Source of the DNA: Syntrophales bacterium
GTDB taxonomy: Bacteria; Desulfobacterota; Syntrophia; Syntrophales; UBA8958
Assembly (NCBI GenBank): GCA_026417625.1
Contig: JAOACW010000002.1
Location: 203,237-256,474 of the forward strand
Direction: 5' to 3'
DNA length: 53,238 nt
The stretch's first letter is position 1. Each line of letters starts with the position of its first letter. Positions 42,719 through 50,446 of this stretch are shown one piece after another. The translations under genes and the position numbers were made by a program. The notes beneath the pieces were generated by a model. It searched no databases, was not told where the DNA came from, and was given only the letters and a program-made list of their open reading frames with translations.

Positions 42719-43936
42719 TTAAACTTTAAGAATAATGGCTTCCCCCTGAGCAAGCCCGCCGCAAATGGCCGCAACTCCATAACCTCCGCCGCGGCGTCTG
42801 AGCTCATACGCGAGGGTCATCGTAATGCGTCCCGCGCTTGCACCGACAGGGTGCCCAATGGCGATGGCCCCCCCGTTTACGTTCGTTCTCTCCTGGAGTT
42901 CTTTCCATTTTTTTTCGTCTCCACCCGCTAGGATTTTTGTTGAGACCAGCGGCATGGCAGCAAACGCCTCGTTGATTTCTATGAGTTTCATATCGTCGAT
43001 TGTAAGACCAGCAGTGGCGAGTGCCTTCTGAATGGTATATGCCGGGATAATGGCAATGCCCCTTGGTTCCATGGCATGAGAAACAACCGCGACCACCGTC
43101 GCTAGAGGTTCTAGCCCTCTCTTCTCAGCCTGTTCTCTTGTCATGAGCAGAATGGCACTGGAACCGGCGCTGATGGGCGGGGCATTACCAGCTGTTACCG
43201 TCGGACTACCGTAAACTGTTTTGAGCTTAGAGAGTTCTTCGAGAGAAGTTTTCCTAGGAGCTTCATCCCTGTCAATAACAATGGGACCTCCTTTCTTCTG
43301 CGGAATGATAACGGGTGTAAGTTCTTCTCCAACTCTTATCTTTCCATCTTCGTAAGCTTTTAGGCAACGTTCGTGGCTCCTTAGGGCCCATTCATCCTGC
43401 ATTTCGCGTGTTACCCCGTATTCTAAAGCTACTTCCCCGGCGTCCACGGCTACTGGTTTGAATCCCTTTGCCTGGTAACCCAGTTCATAAAGGAGGTCGA
43501 TGAGCTTGATATGTCCAAGTCTCGTTCCACGTCTTAGACCAGGAGCGAGGTGTGGTGTGCGCGGCATGTTTTCCGAACCTACGGACATTACCGTGTTTGC
43601 CATTCCGGCTTTCATTGATAAGGCACCCAATCTTAACGTTGTGAGAGAAGAACAACAGGCGCGATCTAGTGTTACAGAGAAAAGTTCCGGGGGAAAACCG
43701 GCTAGCAAAGTTGCCTGTCTGGCGGGTATATCAGTTTCCAGGGCAAATTCGGCTACTACACAGCTTCCGTAGTAAACCTCATCTACTTCTGCGGTTTTAA
43801 CGTTCACGCGGTTTATAACCTCTTTCATGACGATCATGGCGAGATCAATACTGGGTATGTCGGCCATAGCAGTATCAAACCTGCTGAATGGAGTTCTAAC
43901 GGCGCTTACAATCACGATATCCGTTTTGTTTTCCAT
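42719..43936 (-). CDS. thiolase family protein (acetyl-CoA acetyltransferase-like)
   Basis: The 405-residue protein starts DIVIVSAVRTPFSRFDTAMADIP and has the nucleophile cysteine in TLDRACCSSLTTLRLG (~residue 95), EINEAFAAMPLV, NVNGGAIAIGHPVGASAGRIT, and the final CGGLAQGEAIIL cysteine loop. It differs from the operon's other thiolase at most non-catalytic positions, so the two probably work on different chain lengths or in different directions. GGAGGCG lies before the ATG. Gap to the SDR gene 12 bases. Confidence 0.92.
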   Translation of the reverse strand: MENKTDIVIVSAVRTPFSRFDTAMADIPSIDLAMIVMKEVINRVNVKTAEVDEVYYGSCVVAEFALETDIPARQATLLAGFPPELFSVTLDRACCSSLTTLRLGALSMKAGMANTVMSVGSENMPRTPHLAPGLRRGTRLGHIKLIDLLYELGYQAKGFKPVAVDAGEVALEYGVTREMQDEWALRSHERCLKAYEDGKIRVGEELTPVIIPQKKGGPIVIDRDEAPRKTSLEELSKLKTVYGSPTVTAGNAPPISAGSSAILLMTREQAEKRGLEPLATVVAVVSHAMEPRGIAIIPAYTIQKALATAGLTIDDMKLIEINEAFAAMPLVSTKILAGGDEKKWKELQERTNVNGGAIAIGHPVGASAGRITMTLAYELRRRGGGYGVAAICGGLAQGEAIILKV

Positions 43937-43948
43937 GGCTCGCCTCCT

Positions 43949-44716
43949 TCATTTTGCGGGCATTCTTAATGCACCATCGAGGCGGATAGTATCACCGTTC
44001 AGCATGGGATTCTCTATTATATGCTGGCAGAGCATGGCATATTCGTCTGGACGACCCAGGCGAGGAGGGAAAGGAACCATTCTACACAAGGCTTCACGGG
44101 CCGGTTCTGGAAGAGCGGCTAGCATAGGTGTGTCGAATACCCCTGGCGCAATGGTGACCACACGTATTCCATACTCAGCGCATTCCCTCGCGATGGGTAG
44201 CGTCATACCTACGATGCCCGCTTTTGAGGCACTGTAGGCAGCTTGACCAATCTGTCCGTCAAAGGCTGCGATGGATGCAGTGTTGATTATCACTCCCCTT
44301 TCCCCCTCGGTGTTGGGAGTATTGGTCAACATCTTCTCCACGGCAAGCCTGATGACGTTGAAGGTTCCCACAAGATTTATCTGTAGTACCCTGTTAAAGA
44401 AAGAAAGGGGCATTGGGCCTTTCTTGGATAAGACCTTTCCTGGGTCACCCACACCAGCGCAGTTGATGACTACGTTTATAAGACCAAAAGCTTCTAGGCA
44501 TTGTTTGATTGCGCTGCTCACACTTTCCTCATTCGTTACGTCTGTGTTAGCGAAAATGACCTGATCTCCTAGTTCAGCGGCCAGTTTTTCACCTTTATCC
44601 TGTTGAAGATCGAGAATTGCTGCTTTGCCACCCGCTTCAGCGATTCTACGTACACATGCCTCCCCTAATCCAGATGCTCCACCTGTGACCAATGCCACGG
44701 TTTGTTTGAAATCCAT
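43949..44716 (-). CDS. short-chain dehydrogenase, 3-hydroxyacyl-CoA dehydrogenase type 2-like
   Basis: An NAD(P)-dependent SDR of 255 residues similar to HSD17B10 (type 2 3-hydroxyacyl-CoA dehydrogenase). Seen are the cofactor motif [28 protein letters not shown], the catalytic serine [23 protein letters not shown] with YxxxK, and [14 protein letters not shown] with the PG motif after the active site. The ATG at 44716 is fixed by AAGGAG eight bases upstream; a GTG nine bases earlier lies on the ribosome site. It could oxidise branched or short-chain 3-hydroxyacyl-CoA in parallel with the bifunctional enzyme. Confidence 0.87.
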   Translation of the reverse strand: MDFKQTVALVTGGASGLGEACVRRIAEAGGKAAILDLQQDKGEKLAAELGDQVIFANTDVTNEESVSSAIKQCLEAFGLINVVINCAGVGDPGKVLSKKGPMPLSFFNRVLQINLVGTFNVIRLAVEKMLTNTPNTEGERGVIINTASIAAFDGQIGQAAYSASKAGIVGMTLPIARECAEYGIRVVTIAPGVFDTPMLAALPEPAREALCRMVPFPPRLGRPDEYAMLCQHIIENPMLNGDTIRLDGALRMPAK

Positions 44717-44741
44717 ACTTTTCACTCCTTTCTTTGAGGTT

Positions 44742-45371
44742 TTATAACCCTTTTCGTATGCCCCTCAGTATGATTTCCATTGCGGCATAGAGGGTAGATT
44801 TCCGATAGTCTGATTTTCCCGGCATCATACGATTCTCCTGAAACTGTATCACTCCCATGAAGGTATTCCAGATAATGATGGATACCACTTTTGGGTCTAC
44901 CTCTCTGAATATCCCTTTCTCCATACCCTCACATATAGCTTTCTCCACCTGTTTGAGATTGGACCGCATGAGATTTTTCAGGTGGGAAAGCTTTTCGGGA
45001 GATAGCAGTTTGGAGAATTCCGCTGCTTTGTACCTTGCAACCAGATGGTAGGCGTCTGGGTCCTGTTCATAAAAGGCGTATGTGGCTTCCATCGCCTTTA
45101 TAATTTTAGTTTCAGGATTATCACTGCTTTCGGAAATTCTTATGAGATTCTGGGAAAGTTTGTTGAGCGAAGGTTCAATGAGAGCGTAGTAGAGATCCTC
45201 TTTGCTTTTGAAATAAATGTATATTGTGGCCTTAGAAATCTCTGCCCGTTTCGCTATCTCTTCCATTGTTGCGGCTTCAAAACCTTTTTCGTTGAAGGTC
45301 GCCGCTGCACTTTCCCTGATTTGCTTAATCCGGGCGAGTCTTTCCTTTTGCCTGCGTTCTCTTGTACCCAT
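44742..45371 (-). CDS. TetR-family regulator of the beta-oxidation operon
   Basis: The 209-residue protein has an N-terminal HTH ([51 protein letters not shown], residues ~14-63) and an alpha-helical ligand domain (~70-209) similar to FadR/AcrR-type repressors. It is the first gene of the operon, 25 bases before the SDR gene, so it likely represses its own operon and is released by an acyl-CoA. AAGGAGGGGG gives a strong ribosome site. A dyad covering its -10 box lies upstream at 45408-45423. Ligand inferred only from the neighbouring genes. Confidence 0.9.
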   Translation of the reverse strand: MGTRERRQKERLARIKQIRESAAATFNEKGFEAATMEEIAKRAEISKATIYIYFKSKEDLYYALIEPSLNKLSQNLIRISESSDNPETKIIKAMEATYAFYEQDPDAYHLVARYKAAEFSKLLSPEKLSHLKNLMRSNLKQVEKAICEGMEKGIFREVDPKVVSIIIWNTFMGVIQFQENRMMPGKSDYRKSTLYAAMEIILRGIRKGL

Positions 45372-45407
45372 CCCCCTCCTTAGTATTTTCTATAACCGTG
45401 GTTACTT

Positions 45408-45446
45408 TATGACCAAAGTCATAGTAGTTTTATACTTTACTGTCAA
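45408..45446 (-). promoter_or_regulatory. promoter and overlapping dyad operator of the beta-oxidation operon
   Basis: Minus-strand TTGACA (45441-45446), a 17-base spacer and TATGAC (45418-45423) form the promoter. The -10 is one arm of the perfect dyad TATGAC-CAAA-GTCATA (45408-45423). A second short dyad TAACC-GT-GGTTA lies at 45393-45404 between it and the start codon. The encoded TetR probably binds here. Confidence 0.65.
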
Positions 45447-45488
45447 GTGAAAAAATGTTCCTAAAAAGGAATCCTTTTTTTCACTTGA
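45443..45488 (-). terminator. terminator-like stem-loop after the BKACE gene
   Basis: TCAAGTGAAAAA and TTTTTCACTTGA form the outer stem, and TTCCT/AGGAA an inner hairpin, with T-runs on both strands. It follows the end of the four-gene upstream operon. Its right-to-left tail overlaps the -35 of the next operon. Confidence 0.6.
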
Positions 45489-45504
45489 GAAATGGATTTT
45501 AATT

Positions 45505-46428
45505 TCAGAAATTCACATTTTCTATCCCTTTCAATCCGAGGATTTTTCTAGCTTCGTCAGGTGTTGCTGGTTCTATCCCCAGTTCTCGGGCTATGCGGAT
45601 TATTTTCTCCACCTGTTCGGCGTTGCTTTTTGCGAGGCGTCCTTTTTCTAGGTAGAGGTTGTCCTCTAGTCCCACACGGCAATTTCCACCTAGGAGAAGA
45701 GACTGAGTGCAGATGGGAAACTGTGCCCTTCCGGCAACGCACACGGAGAACTCAAAATCACCTATGAGCCTTTTCGCGTAATCCACAAGGAACATGAGGT
45801 TCTCTGGACTGGCTGTTATGCCTCCCAGAACGCCCATAACAAACTGGATGTATACAGGTTTCTTCACATGACCTGCTTCAATGAGAAAAGCTACATTGTT
45901 CACCATTCCCGCATCGTATATTTCAAATTCCGGTTTTGTTCCATTTTCGTTGAAGATGGCACAGTACTCCCTCATGGTTTTGAAGGTGTTTGGGAAAATG
46001 AAGTCCTCACTCATGGCCAGATATTTCGTTTCCCAATCGTACTTCCAGCCGCTGAAGCGGGGTATGGCATGGAATAGAGCGAAGTTGATGGACCCTGCGT
46101 TAAAAGAGGCAAGTTCCGGTTTGAACAGTGTTACAGGCGCTACTCTCTGTTCCACGGTCATGCCCAAACCCCCACCTGTTGTAATGCAGATGACGATGTT
46201 GCACCTACTCTTGATCTCCGTAATTATTTCCCTTATGAGGTTTGTGTCCGGGACAGGCATTCCATTTTCCGGATTACGGGCGTGGATGTGACACACTGCC
46301 GCCCCTGCCTCATAGGCCCTCACCGCCTCATCAGCAATCTGTTTAGGCGTGATGGGTAAATAAGGTGACATGGTTGGCGTATGAATGCTCCCCGTAATTG
46401 CCGCTGTAATAATGGCCTTCTCTTTCAT
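45505..46428 (-). CDS. beta-keto acid cleavage enzyme (BKACE, DUF849 / Kce-like)
   Basis: A zinc TIM-barrel enzyme that condenses a beta-keto acid with acetyl-CoA to give acetoacetate or acetoacetyl-CoA plus a shorter acyl product; Kce acts this way in lysine fermentation. The 307-residue protein shows the family N-terminus (IITAAITGSIHTPTMSPYLP), the zinc-binding CHIHARNPENG (two His), ASFNAGSINFALF, and RVGLEDNLYLEKGRLAKSNAEQV with the acidic ligand. AAAGGAGC precedes the ATG. The next genes are a carnitine-dehydrogenase-like enzyme and a permease, so the substrate would be a beta-keto acid formed from a beta-hydroxy acid. The side-chain specificity cannot be read. Confidence 0.9.
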   Translation of the reverse strand: MKEKAIITAAITGSIHTPTMSPYLPITPKQIADEAVRAYEAGAAVCHIHARNPENGMPVPDTNLIREIITEIKSRCNIVICITTGGGLGMTVEQRVAPVTLFKPELASFNAGSINFALFHAIPRFSGWKYDWETKYLAMSEDFIFPNTFKTMREYCAIFNENGTKPEFEIYDAGMVNNVAFLIEAGHVKKPVYIQFVMGVLGGITASPENLMFLVDYAKRLIGDFEFSVCVAGRAQFPICTQSLLLGGNCRVGLEDNLYLEKGRLAKSNAEQVEKIIRIARELGIEPATPDEARKILGLKGIENVNF

Positions 46429-46445
46429 TTTTCAAGCTCCTTTCT

Positions 46446-47339
46446 TTATCCTTTCAGGAAATCTGGTCGTGCCCATTCTGGATTGGGGTATGTGTAGAAT
46501 CCCTTCCCCGTCTTTACTCCCAATTCATTACGATCAATCATCTCTTTGAAAGAGGGTGGGGGTATGTCTCGCGGGTCTTTAGATTCATTGTAGTACGACA
46601 TTTCAATATCGTATACCACATCCAATCCCACCATGTCCATTAATGCAAAAGGACCGTACGGCATTCCGGTAAACACCATCCATGCACGGTCGATATCTCG
46701 GAAGTCCACGTAGCCGTTGCACGCAAGGAAAAGTACGTGTTTTTTTATTGCCCTCCACACGCTGTTAAAACAGAAACCTAGGATTTCCTTGTTGACCTTT
46801 AGGGGAATGAGGTCCAAGGAACGGATAAACTGCCTTGCCGTTTCTATTATTTCTGGTAGTGTTTTAGTTCCCCCCATGATGTCACAGAGTATGAAGCCCA
46901 CGGCAGGTTGATAGAAGTGCATGTTAAGACAACGTTCCGGTCGATTCGTTGCGCTCTCTATGCGGGAGATAGGTATTGAGGAACTGTTCGTGGCGAGGAT
47001 GGCATGTTTCGGTGCCAACTTGTCCATTTTTGTGAAGACTTCCCTTTTCAGTTCCAACACCTCAGGGACGGCTTCGATAACGAGATCTGCATCTTTCAGA
47101 CATTCCTCCATGTCAGTGATTACCTTCACACTTGCTGCAGCTTTCTCCCACGCATCTATGGGGACGGTGGGTCCTTTTCCTGTGGTTTTCATTGTGGCTC
47201 TTATCTTCTCCAGTGTTTTTGAAAAACTATCCGAGACAGTGTCATATCCTTTCACATTGTATCCGTAGGCAGCGCATTGAACGGAGATCTGTGTTCCCAG
47301 TGTACCCAAACCGACGATACTTACGTTTTTGATCTCCAT
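46446..47339 (-). CDS. 3-hydroxyacyl-CoA dehydrogenase family protein with Asp in place of the catalytic Glu
   Basis: A 297-residue NAD enzyme: dinucleotide motif VSIVGLGTLGTQISVQCAAYG, then VIEAVPEVLELKREVF and TNSSSIPISRIES. The catalytic histidine is in LNMHFYQPAVGFILCDIMGG. The partner that is Glu in ordinary 3-hydroxyacyl-CoA dehydrogenases (LVEVI) is Asp here (LCDIM). The C-terminal domain ends ELGVKTGKGFYTYPNPEW. It is encoded between a carnitine-dehydrogenase-like enzyme and a BKACE, so it may act on a related hydroxy-acid or its CoA ester. The Asp swap makes its activity or substrate uncertain. Confidence 0.85.
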   Translation of the reverse strand: MEIKNVSIVGLGTLGTQISVQCAAYGYNVKGYDTVSDSFSKTLEKIRATMKTTGKGPTVPIDAWEKAAASVKVITDMEECLKDADLVIEAVPEVLELKREVFTKMDKLAPKHAILATNSSSIPISRIESATNRPERCLNMHFYQPAVGFILCDIMGGTKTLPEIIETARQFIRSLDLIPLKVNKEILGFCFNSVWRAIKKHVLFLACNGYVDFRDIDRAWMVFTGMPYGPFALMDMVGLDVVYDIEMSYYNESKDPRDIPPPSFKEMIDRNELGVKTGKGFYTYPNPEWARPDFLKG

Positions 47340-47360
47340 TTTTACCTCCTTTAAATGTTA

Positions 47361-48326
47361 TCAAATTTTCCCGTGAAATTTTAGGAGCATTATCAGTCCA
47401 TCGTCTCGCCATCTCGCGATTTCCTCGATTGTACGGCCTTGCTCAGGGGAACGTTCGCTTATTTCCTTCAATACACCTTCCTGTGCGATTTCCAACCATC
47501 CGGGAGGCCATCTTTTCCAGTCTGCCATGTCCTCCCACCATGATTCCACGGTGGGACCTATGTGCTGAAGTATACCCTTGATGCCCTGTTGACCTCCTCC
47601 AAGATGGTAAATGAGATTGGGCCCCATGAGAGCGAGCCGAAGTCCGGGACCGAAGGTAACAGCTCTGTCCACGTCTGCTACAGAACATACACCCCTCCAT
47701 ACAAGATCCACTGCTTCTCTGTAAAGGGCCATGGACAAACGATTCGCAATGAATCCCACGGCTTCCTTCTGAAGTACAATGGGCTCCTTGCCCAGAGCGC
47801 GGTAAAAATTGTACGCATGGTCAATGTATTCCTGTGCTGTTCTTTCGCCCTTACTTATTTCTACAAGGGGTATGAGATAAGGGGGGTTGTAAGGATGGGC
47901 ACCTAGACACCTCTGCGGATAGGCTGACCCCTCAGCAATACGTGTTATCAGCAAACCGGATGTGCTGCTCGCAAAAACTGTATTTGGAGATGCGAATTGA
48001 TCGACTTCTCTAAGTAATTGCTGTTTTATTTCGTATCTTTCCGGGGCTGCTTCCTGGATGAAATCCGCATCTTTCACTGCTTCAGATAGATCTGTTGTGT
48101 ATCGGGCGAGCCCTTTGGATACTCTAGCCTGCTCTTCGGTGATGATGCCTTTAGAGACAAGGTAGTCAAAGTTTGTAGAAATACGTTTGCGGGCCATATC
48201 CAGAGCTTCATCCGAGATGTCGTATATGTTTACGGGGTAGCCTTTCCAAAGGAAATTCGTTGCCCACCCTGATCCGATTAGACCACCGCCCAGCACGGCG
48301 ATTTTCTCGATGGTTTTCAGTGTCAT
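47361..48326 (-). CDS. L-carnitine dehydrogenase / lambda-crystallin-like 3-hydroxy acid dehydrogenase
   Basis: A 321-residue NAD-dependent 3-hydroxy acid dehydrogenase with free acids, not CoA esters, as the typical substrates of this branch. The N-terminus has IAVLGGGLIGSGWATNFL. STSGLLITRIAEG, CLGAHPYNPPYLIPLVEISKGERT (catalytic His and Glu both kept) and RAVTFGPGLRLALMGPNLIYHLGGG follow. The last is diagnostic of the carnitine dehydrogenase/lambda-crystallin group. It would give the beta-keto acid cleaved by the BKACE encoded two genes on. Whether the natural substrate is carnitine or another beta-hydroxy acid is open. Confidence 0.83.
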   Translation of the reverse strand: MTLKTIEKIAVLGGGLIGSGWATNFLWKGYPVNIYDISDEALDMARKRISTNFDYLVSKGIITEEQARVSKGLARYTTDLSEAVKDADFIQEAAPERYEIKQQLLREVDQFASPNTVFASSTSGLLITRIAEGSAYPQRCLGAHPYNPPYLIPLVEISKGERTAQEYIDHAYNFYRALGKEPIVLQKEAVGFIANRLSMALYREAVDLVWRGVCSVADVDRAVTFGPGLRLALMGPNLIYHLGGGQQGIKGILQHIGPTVESWWEDMADWKRWPPGWLEIAQEGVLKEISERSPEQGRTIEEIARWRDDGLIMLLKFHGKI

Positions 48327-48343
48327 TTTTCCACCCCCCTGCT

Positions 48344-49654
48344 CTAATATATCATGATACCCAGAGGAATTACTACAAAAAGCGCAATAAGCGTTGCGAT
48401 AATGTGTCCCCAGAAGATGTGTCGGTATGCATTAACGTGAGTTAGACCGGTAACGGCAAGGAAGGTGATGACAACCCCGTTATGCGGTAAAGCATCAAAG
48501 CAGCCAGCAGACATCGTGGCGATTCTGTGGATCAGTTCAGGGGAGAGGTTCAATGCTAGGTATTTAGGTATTAAGGTTTCAAGAATAATACCAAGACCTC
48601 CTGAAGCTGAGCCTGTAATACCAGCCATTATGTTCGTAGCTATAGATAAAGAAATGATGGGATGCATGGGGAGATTAAGCATCCAGGAGGAAATAGCTTT
48701 AAAACCCGCCGTGGAGGCAACGGCCATACCATAGCCCACATCGGCGCAAGTGTTCACTATGGGGATTACAGTATTTACAGCACCTTTATTCAGAGTATCC
48801 AGAATATTTTTAAAGTAGGGAAAGAAAAAGGCGAGACAACATATGGTTCCACCCGTTAAGGCCCACACGGCGTCCAGTTTGAAAACGTTTAATAGAACCA
48901 CAACTACGACCGTAGGTATAGTGCTCAAGTATACATTGGGGAGCTTTTCTGTGTTTACCGTGTCTCCCGTTACTACCCCTATACCTGATGGGGCTATATA
49001 TGATTCGTTTCGTAGTTTTGCTTTTTTTAGCTCGTATTTGAAGTAAAAGAAGTTAAAAGCGGCCACAATTACTGCACCGGCGATGCCAAGTAGGGGAGCA
49101 GCCGTGGGGGTAGAAGCCATGTACTTAGTTGGCATTATGTTCAATATCTGCGGTGAACCGGGGAGCATGGTCATTGTGATGGATCCTATTGAGAACACGT
49201 AGGGAATAACAAATAGATGCCAGGGCAAGTTGAGTTCCTTGAAGATCGGTCTCCCTATGGGGATGAGGGCAAATATAACAACAAAGAGACTAACACCACC
49301 GTAAGTCAGGGCAACGCCAATAGCGGCAATGGCAATGGCTGCATTCACTGGGTTATCCCGTCCTACGAGTTTGAGAATTCCCTCCGCAATGGAACGGGCC
49401 GCACCACTGTCCTCCATAACTTTACCGAAGAGAGATCCCATGAGAAATATGAGGTAGAACTTAGCGGCATAGTTGACAAATCCTTTCATGTACGGTCCCA
49501 TAAGTGTGTTGAGTATGTCCATACTTGAGAATATTGCTACAATTACAACTGCGAGAGGTGCAATAAGTATGATGTGCCAGCCTCGCAATGCCAGGACTAC
49601 GATGAAGGCCAAAGAAAAAATGATACCTATGATACTAAGTGTCGTGGGATCCAT
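48344..49654 (-). CDS. GntP-family permease
   Basis: A 436-residue inner-membrane carrier with about a dozen helices. Recognisable stretches are ALTYGGVSLFVVIFALIPIGRPIF, ITMTMLPGSPQ, ITGSASGGLGIILETLIPKY and GCFDALPHNGVVITFL. GntP-family members import gluconate, idonate or beta-hydroxybutyrate with protons. The ALPHNG stretch and the downstream dehydrogenase/BKACE genes favour a beta-hydroxy monocarboxylate. AAAGGAGGA is a strong ribosome site. First gene of the operon; a set of direct repeats precedes it. Confidence 0.85.
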   Translation of the reverse strand: MDPTTLSIIGIIFSLAFIVVLALRGWHIILIAPLAVVIVAIFSSMDILNTLMGPYMKGFVNYAAKFYLIFLMGSLFGKVMEDSGAARSIAEGILKLVGRDNPVNAAIAIAAIGVALTYGGVSLFVVIFALIPIGRPIFKELNLPWHLFVIPYVFSIGSITMTMLPGSPQILNIMPTKYMASTPTAAPLLGIAGAVIVAAFNFFYFKYELKKAKLRNESYIAPSGIGVVTGDTVNTEKLPNVYLSTIPTVVVVVLLNVFKLDAVWALTGGTICCLAFFFPYFKNILDTLNKGAVNTVIPIVNTCADVGYGMAVASTAGFKAISSWMLNLPMHPIISLSIATNIMAGITGSASGGLGIILETLIPKYLALNLSPELIHRIATMSAGCFDALPHNGVVITFLAVTGLTHVNAYRHIFWGHIIATLIALFVVIPLGIMIY

Positions 49655-49685
49655 ATGTTCCTCCTTTCAAAGGGTTTTCACGCAC

Positions 49686-49765
49686 AACACCCCTATTAAA
49701 GGAGGATCGGGAAGACCACAATGGAGGAGAGCACCCATTTTTAGGGAGTAGAACACCCCATTTTT
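49686..49765 (-). promoter_or_regulatory. three 22-base-phased direct repeats before the GntP operon
   Basis: The motif AACACCCC-A-TTTT (plus-strand reading) occurs at about 49686-49697, 49730-49742 and 49752-49765. The shared CAC starts at 49688, 49732 and 49754: spacings of 44 and 22, i.e. multiples of two helical turns. They lie between the response-regulator stop and the permease start; a plausible minus-strand promoter (TTGTGG, 17 bases, TAATAG) falls among them. A probable activator-binding array, possibly for that response regulator. Confidence 0.5.
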
Positions 49766-49771
49766 GATGGT

Positions 49772-50440
49772 TCATTCATTCCAGAGCTCGGGATCAACGA
49801 CGCCTATTTTGATGGCGTATTTCAGTAGTTCCAAGCGGTCGTGAATGCCCAGTTTGTTCATCATGGACAATCTGTGTTTTTCTACCGTTTTTGGACTTAC
49901 GCATAGTATGGAAGCAATCTGGCTTGTGGTATTGCCCTCCACTACAAGTCGGAATACCTGCTGTTCCCTCTCGGATAGGAGGTTGTAACCGTGCGGAGTC
50001 GGCGGTTTATCGTGCTGACGCAGATACTGTCCTATTACTTCAGACTTTATCTTTGAGCTGAGGAAGTATTCTCCTCTATGCGCGGCGCGTATTGCCTCAA
50101 TTATGTCTGTTCTAGGTGAGGCTTTCAGCACGTATCCTAAGGCACCCCGCGCAAGTGCCTGGTATACAAAACTCTCTTTGCCGTACATGGTGAATATTAC
50201 TATTTTAACCGTCGGAACGGCACTGCGTACCAGCCCTATGAGTTCCAGGCCGTTTAGCACGGGCATGGCAATATCCACAACTATTACATCAGGTTTTAGA
50301 CTTTTTGTCTTTTCCAGGGCTTCGTATCCATCTTCAGCTTCACCTATAACTTGAAGGTCAGGTTCCGCGTCGATTACCTGTTTAAGTCCGTCTCGAACTA
50401 TGGCATGATCATCGGCCACAAGAATGTTTATTTTTTTCAT
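49772..50440 (-). CDS. NarL/LuxR-family response regulator
   Basis: A 222-residue two-component regulator. The receiver domain (1-120) has the acidic pair D10-D11, the phosphorylation site D56 (VIVVDIAMP), the threonine in VIFTMYG and a lysine in YVLKASP. The C-terminal LuxR HTH (~155-215) has LLSEREQQVFRLVVEGNTTSQIASILCVSPKTVEKHRLSMMNKLGIHDRLEL. It is encoded six bases after its kinase and directly upstream of the GntP operon, the likely target. Helices are complete, so it should bind DNA. Confidence 0.93.
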   Translation of the reverse strand: MKKINILVADDHAIVRDGLKQVIDAEPDLQVIGEAEDGYEALEKTKSLKPDVIVVDIAMPVLNGLELIGLVRSAVPTVKIVIFTMYGKESFVYQALARGALGYVLKASPRTDIIEAIRAAHRGEYFLSSKIKSEVIGQYLRQHDKPPTPHGYNLLSEREQQVFRLVVEGNTTSQIASILCVSPKTVEKHRLSMMNKLGIHDRLELLKYAIKIGVVDPELWNE

Positions 50441-50446
50441 GTCCTT

